Assembly (NCBI GenBank): GCA_964542985.1
Contig: CAZIWH010000051.1
Coordinates: 1 to 12,262 of the forward strand
Direction of reading: 5' to 3'
Source of the DNA: QNYQ01 sp964542985
GTDB taxonomy: Archaea; Thermoproteota; Thermoprotei_A; Sulfolobales; Pyrodictiaceae
DNA length: 12,262 nt
The position numbers and the translations under genes were made by a program. Positions 6,772 through 12,262 of this stretch are shown here, piece by piece; the first letter of the stretch is position 1, and every line of letters starts with the position of its first letter. The notes beneath the pieces were generated by a model. That model did not search any database. It was not told the origin of the DNA and saw only the letters and a program-made list of their open reading frames with translations.

Positions 6772-7973
6772 ATGCACTCGTGGCAGGGGTCTACTCCATG
6801 GTGCTTTAGAAAGTCGAGGGCGTCGCGTAGGCTAAGCCAGGCTATGCTGTCGGCGTCTAGAACACGCTCCAGCTCGTCGTCGCCCAGACGTGCTGCTATC
6901 AGATACTCCTCGTCGACTGGCTGGAGTCCGTATCTGCATCCTCTCACTATCTTCGGGCTAGACACAGCCACGTGGACCTCCCTTGCGCCATGGATGCGGC
7001 GGAGCCTCTGTATGAGAGTCTTCAGCGTCAGCCCCGTGACCACGCTGTCGTCCACTATCGCTACCGACTTGTCCTCGAACACGCCTGGCACGGGGCTAAG
7101 CTTCAAGCTAAGCATCATCAGCCGCTCCTCTAGCGTAACCGGCTGCAGCGCCGTACGTACGCGGCCCAGCGTGGAGACGAATGCGTACTCCAGGGCAGCG
7201 CCCTTGGCTCTGGCGTAGCCTATCGCGTAGGGCATAGCGGTCTCCGGCACACCGGCAACCACGTCCACATCTACACGATGCCTCGCCGCAAGCCTCCTCC
7301 CCATCTCGACCCTGAATCTGTACACGCTGACACCGTCAACAATACTATCCGGGCGAGCCATGTAGATGTACTCGAAGAGCGAGGTTCTCCTACGCCCACC
7401 AAGCCTAACAATGTCTAATCCATAGCGGTTCCCGTAGACCGCCTCCCCGCCGCCTAGGTCGTAGCGCCTAGAGCCCCCCATCAAGGCTATAGGGGCGGAC
7501 TCCGTCGCAGCATAGAGGGCCTCGAACCCATATCCTCCAATGCTTAGGGGCCTCCTGCTCTCGAACCCCCTACCGGCGGCGAAGGAGCCGTCGCTGCGGA
7601 TCACTACAGCAGCGCACCACTTCTGGGACTCCCCGCCCGCTATCTCCTCGGCCGCCTCCCTGGCTCCCCTCTCGGCCATCACCCTGGCGAGCCCCTGGGC
7701 CGGGCAGGGCCCGTCGACCAGGGCGGCTGCCCTCAGGCCCCCGGCCGAGGCTACGCCGAGGCGCGCCGAGGGCTCGACGCCGGCTGCGATGGCCTGGCTT
7801 CTCGGCAGCCGCGGCTCTCCGCGTAGACTGATGCGCCCCACCCTGATGGCCCCCTGTACGTGGGCTGCGTAGACTAGCCTGGGGCCCCGGTGCCGGAGCC
7901 CCATAGCCCCATAGTAGGCGTACCTGCCGGCGTCCTGGTCGGGCTCATAGAAGTAGGCTAGGAGGAGCCCCAC
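6765..7973 (-). CDS. PurF-like paralog lacking the glutaminase cysteine (probable pseudoenzyme subunit)
   Basis: This 402-residue protein shares PurF architecture: a degenerate N-terminal Ntn-glutaminase-like half and a phosphoribosyltransferase half. It starts M-G-L-L where active PurF has M-C-G-I, so the nucleophile Cys is absent. LRHRG (26-30) survives, but the glutamine-site RYST is replaced by GVASAG (73-78) and FNGNIFN by LVDGPCP. The second half keeps FEYIYMARPDS (200-210), KLSPVPG and a PRPP-type loop, DDSVVTGLT (308-316), where active enzymes read DDSIVRG(T/S)T. Three of four cysteine positions used as Fe-S ligands in Bacillus-type PurF remain (346, 397, 400); the first is Ser198. 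GTG 7973 is set by GAGGTG six bases upstream. An in-frame upstream extension to 8126 is composition-poor shadow of purF. It overlaps the end of purF by 29 bases. A structural or regulatory partner of PurF is the likeliest role; function is inference. Confidence 0.85.
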   Translation of the reverse strand: MGLLLAYFYEPDQDAGRYAYYGAMGLRHRGPRLVYAAHVQGAIRVGRISLRGEPRLPRSQAIAAGVEPSARLGVASAGGLRAAALVDGPCPAQGLARVMAERGAREAAEEIAGGESQKWCAAVVIRSDGSFAAGRGFESRRPLSIGGYGFEALYAATESAPIALMGGSRRYDLGGGEAVYGNRYGLDIVRLGGRRRTSLFEYIYMARPDSIVDGVSVYRFRVEMGRRLAARHRVDVDVVAGVPETAMPYAIGYARAKGAALEYAFVSTLGRVRTALQPVTLEERLMMLSLKLSPVPGVFEDKSVAIVDDSVVTGLTLKTLIQRLRRIHGAREVHVAVSSPKIVRGCRYGLQPVDEEYLIAARLGDDELERVLDADSIAWLSLRDALDFLKHHGVDPCHECMR

Positions 7974-9330
7974 TGGTCCCACCTCTTCTCCTAGAGAACC
8001 TCTCCTCGAGCAAACCGATGTCCAGCTCGTAGGGATAGTTTGATGTAAAACAAGCCATGCAGACGGGCCTCCCGATGGCCTTAGCCAGGTTGCCAACCGT
8101 GTTGTACAGCAGCGAGTCAGCCCCAATCATTACGCGTACTTCCTCCACGCTTCTCCGGCTCGCCACCAGCTCATCGCGGCTCGGGATGTCTATGCCGAGG
8201 AAGCACGGGTAGCGTACCGGCGGGGAGGCGCTCCGGAAGTGAACCTCCTTGGCCCCTGCCCTGCGGAGCAGGGTGGTTACATAGCGGGCTGTGCTCCCCC
8301 TGACTATCGAGTCGTCTATCACCGCAACCCTCTTGTCCTCGACAGAACCCGGTATCGGGGACAGCTTGCGGCGCAGCCTCTCCTCCCTCACCCCGGGTGC
8401 CGAGATGAATGCTCTGCCGCTGAACCTGCTCCGGTAGAGGGCCTCGTCCAGAGGAACGCCCTTCTCCTCTGCATAGCCTATCGCTGCGCTCCTACCGCTG
8501 TCCGGCACGGGGACAGCCACGTCAACAGAAGCGTCGTCCATCCTGGCGAGCAGTGCTCCCATCCTGCGGCGCGCCGAATGGGCAACTATTCCCTCAAAAA
8601 CGCTGTCTGGGCGCAGGAAGTATATGTACTCGAACGCGCAGGGCAGTACGGTTCCAGCGGCCGCCACCCTGTCTACATAGCAGCCGTGGGGATCATTCTG
8701 GCAGTAGACGGCCTCGCCGGCGCCTACCTCGAACCACTCGAGCCCAAGCGCGGAGAGGGCCGCAGTCTCGGAGGCGAAAGCCGCCGCCTCCTCAGATATG
8801 CTGGCGGCGAGCGGCCTAATCCCCCGCGGGTCGCGCGCCGCGACCAGCTCCCCCGAAGCCGTGGCGGCCACTAGGCTGTAGGAGCCTCTTACAATCCTGG
8901 CCGCCTCCCGTATGGCTTCAAGGAGGCTGCCCGTCTCCGCCAGGTAGTGGTCGATCATGTCGGCAAACGCTGCGGCGTCCCATGTGTAGCTCCGGCGCAG
9001 CACCTCCCAGGCGGCCTCCTCGTAGTTGAAAATATTGCCGTTGAACGCGACGACCAGCCTACCGCTGGACGAGGCTACGGGCTGGTATAGGCCGTTGTAG
9101 CTGCCGCTGGTCGAGTACCTGACATGGCCTACCGCTAGCCCCCTGGAGGGGCCCAGCGGCTGCAGCGGAACCGCGTCCCGGACGTAGCCGCTGCCACCCC
9201 AGATGCGCAGACGCCCCTTCTCCACGACCGCTATGCCGGCTGCATCGTGGCCCCGATGCTGCTGTTCAAGCAGCAGGCGGTGAACGTTGACGTATGGCTC
9301 AGGGCCTAGCCATGCAGCGATGCCGCACAC
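7945..9330 (-). CDS. purF: PurF, amidophosphoribosyltransferase (canonical copy)
   Basis: PurF commits PRPP to purines: glutamine is hydrolysed at an N-terminal Ntn domain and ammonia is channelled to the C-terminal phosphoribosyltransferase domain, giving phosphoribosylamine. The 461-residue product begins M-C-G-I-A-A-W with nucleophile Cys2 directly after the initiator, so no propeptide. Other motifs: QHRGHDAAG (24-32), VRYSTSG (70-76), FNGNIFNYEE (96-105), RDPRGIRPL (166-174), FEYIYFLRPDS (233-243), KLSPIPG (322-328) and the PRPP loop DDSIVRGST (339-347). Cys231, Cys376, Cys424 and Cys427 fall where Bacillus-type PurF binds a 4Fe-4S cluster. The start is GTG 9330, five bases after the purL stop, with GAGGGG nine bases upstream inside purL. 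The last 29 bases overlap the PurF-like gene. Confidence 0.96.
   Translation of the reverse strand: MCGIAAWLGPEPYVNVHRLLLEQQHRGHDAAGIAVVEKGRLRIWGGSGYVRDAVPLQPLGPSRGLAVGHVRYSTSGSYNGLYQPVASSSGRLVVAFNGNIFNYEEAAWEVLRRSYTWDAAAFADMIDHYLAETGSLLEAIREAARIVRGSYSLVAATASGELVAARDPRGIRPLAASISEEAAAFASETAALSALGLEWFEVGAGEAVYCQNDPHGCYVDRVAAAGTVLPCAFEYIYFLRPDSVFEGIVAHSARRRMGALLARMDDASVDVAVPVPDSGRSAAIGYAEEKGVPLDEALYRSRFSGRAFISAPGVREERLRRKLSPIPGSVEDKRVAVIDDSIVRGSTARYVTTLLRRAGAKEVHFRSASPPVRYPCFLGIDIPSRDELVASRRSVEEVRVMIGADSLLYNTVGNLAKAIGRPVCMACFTSNYPYELDIGLLEERFSRRRGGTSGAPPSLLL
7980..7985 (-). promoter_or_regulatory. Shine-Dalgarno site deciding the start of the PurF-like gene
   Basis: The minus strand reads GAGGTG, six bases before GTG 7973 and inside the end of purF. 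Codons farther upstream in the frame lack such a site and give a Cys/Ser/Trp-rich sequence unlike any PurF, so the start is placed here. A GTG at 7982 overlaps the site itself and would add only three residues. Confidence 0.65.
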
Positions 9331-9335
9331 CGTTC

Positions 9336-11489
9336 TCAGCCCCTCATTCTATCCGAGGCGGTGTCGTAGAGTACGCGCAGGTTCTCCAGCTCGATTGTTA
9401 TTGACGAGCCTTCATCGCTGATTTCGAGCACTTGTTTCCCGAACGTGTAGCCTATCTTCTCCACATGGACGCCGAGCCTACGTGCATGTTTCATCACCTC
9501 GTCGAGGGCATCTGGCGTTGCCTCGAGGAGCACCCGTGCAGGCGTCTCGGAGAAGGCTGCCTCGAAGCCACTGCAGCGTGGACAGACGCGGCGCAGATCG
9601 ATACTAGCACCGTGGCCCCCCAGCAGCGCGGCCTTCGCCGCCGCGGTCAACAAGCCACCTAGGCCGATGCTCTTGGCGCTGCAGAGCAGCCCTCTGCTGG
9701 CAAGGGAGCGGACTAGCCTCGCCACCCGCTTCTCCGCCCCGGGCTTGGGCTCCGGAGGGCGGCCGGCTGGATAGCCGAGCACCTGCTCCGCCGCCTCGCT
9801 GCCACCTAGATCCGGGCGGGTCTCGCCTGCAACGAGCAGCAGGCCGCATCCGAGGAAGACGCTTGGGAGCGCCCTGGACACGTCATCTATCCTCCCAATA
9901 ACCATGACCGTTGTCACTGGATCCACCATTCTCCCGTCCTTGTCCTCGTTGTAGAGGCTCACGTTGCCGCCTACAACCGGCAAGCCAAGCTCTCTAGCCA
10001 TCCACGCCAAGCCCTCTAGCATGGCCACAGTGTAGCCGTGCTGCTCCGGCTTCTCCGGGTTACCGGAGTTCACGTTGTCCAGCACAGCCAGGGGCTCCGC
10101 TCCGGCTGCAGCCACCTTCCTGTAGGCCTCCGCGAGGCTGAGGGCGGCTCCCCGGAAGGGATCTAGCCTAGTGTACCGGGGGTTGCCGGCGAGGGCTGCC
10201 GCGAACCCCCTATGGCTGCCATCCCTAAGCCAGATTACCGCGGCATCGTAGAACCCGGGGGCGCCGACCGTGCGTCCACCAACCCCCCAGTCGTAGCTCT
10301 CGTAGATCCATGCCTTGGACCCGGCCCTCGGCGACGCGATTATCGACTCGAGCGTCTCCTTTATACCAGCATTTATCTTGGGCAGCGGCCGCGGCGGTGG
10401 AGGAGGGCTGGCTCTCCTCGGCTGGACGGGCGGGCCCGCCAGCTCCAAGGGAATCTCCGCGACCGTTACACCGCGGTACATGAACCTCGCTATGCGGCTG
10501 TGCTCGAAGTAGCCTATCACGCTGTACTCCACTCCATACTTGTCGAGGAGCCGGAGGAGCTTGCCCGTGGCCCCCCTGCGGGGGACCAGGAGCATCCTCT
10601 CCTGGCTCTCCGAGACGAGGATCTCGGTGGGGCTGAGCCCATGCTCCCTCAAGTGGAGCCTGTCCAGGTGGACAGTGAAGCCTACGCCGCTCTGGGCAGC
10701 TGTCTCCATCAGCGCCGTCGCCAGGCCACCGCCCCCCAGATCCTTCACGTGGCGGAGCAGCCTCTCCGAGGCCGCCTCGGATACCGCGTCCACCAGGAGC
10801 TTCTCCAGGAACGGGTTCCCCACCTGAACCGCCGCCAGATCCTCGTCCCCCTGGAGGGGTTTGCTGGCGAAGCTGCTTCCGAGGAGGCCGTCGCGGCCCG
10901 TAGTGTTGCCGGCTATGATTATCACGTCGCCTGGCTCAACGCCTCCCTCTACGAGCGTCTCGGGGCTAGCTATGCCTACACACGCGACGTTGACGAGGGG
11001 CTGGCGGCTGTAGCTCCTGGAGAACCACGTGTGCCCGCCCGCCGTGGGCACGCCGACCCGGTTCCCGTAGTCGCTTATGCCGCGCACTATTCCCTTGGCT
11101 AGCCACTTGTCGTGGCTGTCCCCTGGGTCTCCGAGGTACAACGCGTCCAGGAGGAGCACGGGCCTGGCTCCCAGGCTTAGCACGTCCCTTATTATGCCGC
11201 CGACTCCCGTAGCGGCGCCGTTGTACGGGTCTAGCGCTGACGGGTGGTTGTGGCTCTCTATCCTCGCGACCAGTACCACGTCCTCGAAGAGCTTTATGGC
11301 CGCCGCGTCCCTGCCTGGGCCGACCACGACCCAGGGGGCTGAGGAGGGGAGCTTCCTCAGCAGCGTCTTGGTGCTCTTGTAGCTACAGTGCTCGCTCCAT
11401 AAGGCCTCTAGTATTGCCCGCTCCTCCACGGTCAAGCCGCGTCCGAGGACATTCTCTGCTTGTCTAAGCTCGTCCCTGCTGAGCGGCAA
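9336..11489 (-). CDS. purL: PurL, phosphoribosylformylglycinamidine synthase subunit II (small type)
   Basis: This synthetase subunit turns FGAR into FGAM with ATP, using ammonia delivered by PurQ in a complex with PurS. At 717 residues it is the small archaeal/Gram-positive form. Motifs in order: WSEHCSYKS (31-39), RIESHNHPS (76-84), NGAATGVGGIIRD (90-102), GVPTAGGHTWF (146-156), NTTGRDGLLGSSFAS (195-209), VKDLGGGGLA (248-257), SESQERML (293-300) and, in the second half, DNVNSGNPEKPEQ and GGNVSLYNE. The two PurM-like halves are joined by a proline-rich linker at about 352-370. Canonical PurL has N-F-G-N-P where this has N-S-G-N-P. It starts at TTG 11489, whose only plausible ribosome site is the GGTGGTGAGG just upstream across the purQ stop; no better start exists and the N-terminus matches the family. 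Confidence 0.96.
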   Translation of the reverse strand: MPLSRDELRQAENVLGRGLTVEERAILEALWSEHCSYKSTKTLLRKLPSSAPWVVVGPGRDAAAIKLFEDVVLVARIESHNHPSALDPYNGAATGVGGIIRDVLSLGARPVLLLDALYLGDPGDSHDKWLAKGIVRGISDYGNRVGVPTAGGHTWFSRSYSRQPLVNVACVGIASPETLVEGGVEPGDVIIIAGNTTGRDGLLGSSFASKPLQGDEDLAAVQVGNPFLEKLLVDAVSEAASERLLRHVKDLGGGGLATALMETAAQSGVGFTVHLDRLHLREHGLSPTEILVSESQERMLLVPRRGATGKLLRLLDKYGVEYSVIGYFEHSRIARFMYRGVTVAEIPLELAGPPVQPRRASPPPPPRPLPKINAGIKETLESIIASPRAGSKAWIYESYDWGVGGRTVGAPGFYDAAVIWLRDGSHRGFAAALAGNPRYTRLDPFRGAALSLAEAYRKVAAAGAEPLAVLDNVNSGNPEKPEQHGYTVAMLEGLAWMARELGLPVVGGNVSLYNEDKDGRMVDPVTTVMVIGRIDDVSRALPSVFLGCGLLLVAGETRPDLGGSEAAEQVLGYPAGRPPEPKPGAEKRVARLVRSLASRGLLCSAKSIGLGGLLTAAAKAALLGGHGASIDLRRVCPRCSGFEAAFSETPARVLLEATPDALDEVMKHARRLGVHVEKIGYTFGKQVLEISDEGSSITIELENLRVLYDTASDRMRG

Positions 11490-11492
11490 TCC

Positions 11493-12167
11493 TCACCACC
11501 CCTTGCGTAGGCTGGCGGCAATGCTCTCGAACACTATGCGGCCACCCATGCCATGCCCCGGAGGAGGCTGCCAGGGAAACACCGCTCTCTCAGGGTGAGG
11601 CATCAACCCAAGCACAGTACCGTCTCTGCTAGACAGGCCGGCTATCCCGGCCACGCTGCCGTTGGGGTTCTCCACGTACTCCAGCCAGGCCCCCCTCGTG
11701 GCCGCCTCAACGTCACTTACATAGTATCTGCCTTCGCCATGGGCAACCGGCATCGAGAGAACCTGCCCCTCCGACGCGTTAGCCAGCCAGGGGCCTCTAG
11801 GGTTATGCACCCTTATCCTCAGCCAGCGGGCTACAAAGCCCCCACCCATGTTGGGCAGAAGGGCGCCAGGCAGGAGCCCCGCCTCGACGAGTATCTGGAA
11901 CCCGTTGCATATGCCGAGCACGGGTACACCGTTGTCAGCCGCCTCTCTAACCTCCGCGACAGACCTGCTCCAGGACGCGAGGAGGCCTGCGCGGCCATAG
12001 TCGCCGTAGCTGAAGCCCCCCGGCAGCACTATCGCGTCCCACTCCTTCCACCGAAGCTCTGTGTGCCATACGACGGCGGCGCTGAGGCCGGCCACTTCGC
12101 GGAGAGCGTAGGCTGTCTCGTCCTCGCAGTTAGTCCCCGGATACTTCACCACCGCTACTGCCGGCAA
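11493..12167 (-). CDS. purQ: PurQ, phosphoribosylformylglycinamidine synthase glutaminase subunit
   Basis: PurQ is the class I (triad) glutaminase that supplies ammonia to PurL within the PurSQL complex. The 224-residue product matches the family: VVKYPGTNCEDE (6-17), LPGGFSYGDYGRAG (48-61), the nucleophile elbow GICNGFQ with Cys87 (85-91), PNMGGGFVARW (105-115), VAHGEGRYY (141-149) and MPHPERA with His191 and Glu193 completing the triad. The start is TTG at 12167; it is supported by GGTGAT five bases upstream and because the family's N-terminal beta strand begins right there. The gene overlaps the 3' end of purS by 38 bases and ends three bases before purL, a typical coupled purS-purQ-purL block. 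Confidence 0.96.
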   Translation of the reverse strand: MPAVAVVKYPGTNCEDETAYALREVAGLSAAVVWHTELRWKEWDAIVLPGGFSYGDYGRAGLLASWSRSVAEVREAADNGVPVLGICNGFQILVEAGLLPGALLPNMGGGFVARWLRIRVHNPRGPWLANASEGQVLSMPVAHGEGRYYVSDVEAATRGAWLEYVENPNGSVAGIAGLSSRDGTVLGLMPHPERAVFPWQPPPGHGMGGRIVFESIAASLRKGW

Positions 12168-12261
12168 GAAGCATCACCTTGGCCTCGTGGCCCACCGGGT
12201 TGTAGAGCCTGGCCTCGGACGCTACCCGCCGTGCCTCCTCGACAGCCTCCGCCGGCCCCCC
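12130..12261 (-). CDS. purS: PurS, FGAM synthase small subunit, C-terminal fragment (cut by right window edge)
   Basis: The last 43 codons of a gene entering from the right edge are visible, ending at TAA 12130-12132. The fragment contains VEEARRVASEARLYNPVG, matching the C-terminal helix of PurS, where family members have a charged helix followed by a leucine-rich stretch and N-P-V. PurS (about 80 residues) is a dimeric accessory subunit that links PurL and PurQ, and its position directly before purQ fits exactly. Family members normally stop shortly after the N-P-V strand; here about 20 residues follow (HEAKVMLL, then a Gly/Ser-rich tail) in the region that overlaps purQ. Whether the tail is real or a frameshift near the end cannot be told from this window. 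Confidence 0.78.
   Translation of the reverse strand, partial: GGPAEAVEEARRVASEARLYNPVGHEAKVMLLAGSSGGEVSGD
12173..12178 (-). promoter_or_regulatory. Shine-Dalgarno site of purQ inside purS
   Basis: The minus strand reads GGTGAT, part of the GAGGTGAT consensus seen elsewhere in this operon, five bases before the TTG start of purQ. It lies within the purS coding sequence and supports the unusual TTG start. Confidence 0.6.
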
Positions 12262-12262
12262 C

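Noticed and set aside
7974..8126. N-terminal extension of the PurF-like gene up to an ATG at 8126
   Set aside because: The extra 51 residues are the out-of-frame reading of the purF C-terminus, unlike any PurF, and a GAGGTG ribosome site precedes GTG 7973.
10212..11102. Plus-strand open frame of 296 codons antisense to purL
   Set aside because: It lies wholly inside purL, whose motifs are intact in the opposite strand; such long antisense frames are expected in GC-rich coding DNA. The product is rich in Arg, Ala and Pro without recognisable domains.

Overview
The window is almost entirely one minus-strand operon for de novo purine (IMP) biosynthesis from what looks like a hyperthermophilic crenarchaeon. 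Grounds for this placement: both formyl-transfer steps use archaeal-style formate/ATP enzymes (PurT and PurP) rather than folate enzymes; PurL is the small form with separate PurQ and PurS; Arg and Ile are often coded AGG/AGA and ATA; start codons are frequently GTG or TTG; and Shine-Dalgarno sites match GAGGTGAT, the complement of the archaeal 16S 3' end. Base composition is GC-rich. A Desulfurococcales/Pyrodictiaceae-type host is my best guess, but the exact lineage cannot be fixed without a search.

Reading in the direction of transcription (right to left): purS (partial, cut by the right edge), purQ, purL, purF, a second PurF-like gene lacking the catalytic cysteine, purD, purT, purM, a divergent purP paralog, purE, and a canonical purP. 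Genes overlap or are separated by 3 to 10 bases, except for 36 bases before purT, so they are almost certainly co-transcribed and translationally coupled. Together they cover PRPP to phosphoribosylamine (PurF), GAR (PurD), FGAR (PurT), FGAM (PurSQL), AIR (PurM), carboxylation (PurE) and AICAR to FAICAR (PurP). PurC, PurB, PurK and an IMP cyclohydrolase are not in the window.

Left of the operon, positions 80 to 374 hold no convincing gene. This stretch carries three exact copies of an 8-base motif plus one 7-base copy, a small hairpin, and GC-rich inverted repeats. At the far left edge (2 to 79, minus strand) is the beginning of a small DUF104/AF2212-type antitoxin-like gene, preceded by a TATA box positioned for a leaderless transcript.

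The most notable points are the two duplicated-and-degenerated enzyme pairs in one operon (PurF with a PurF pseudoenzyme; canonical PurP with a PurP that has lost its glycine-rich loop), a PurE lacking a usually conserved active-site histidine, and the motif-bearing intergenic region at the operon's 3' end. I see no CRISPR array, tRNA, rRNA or transposon.
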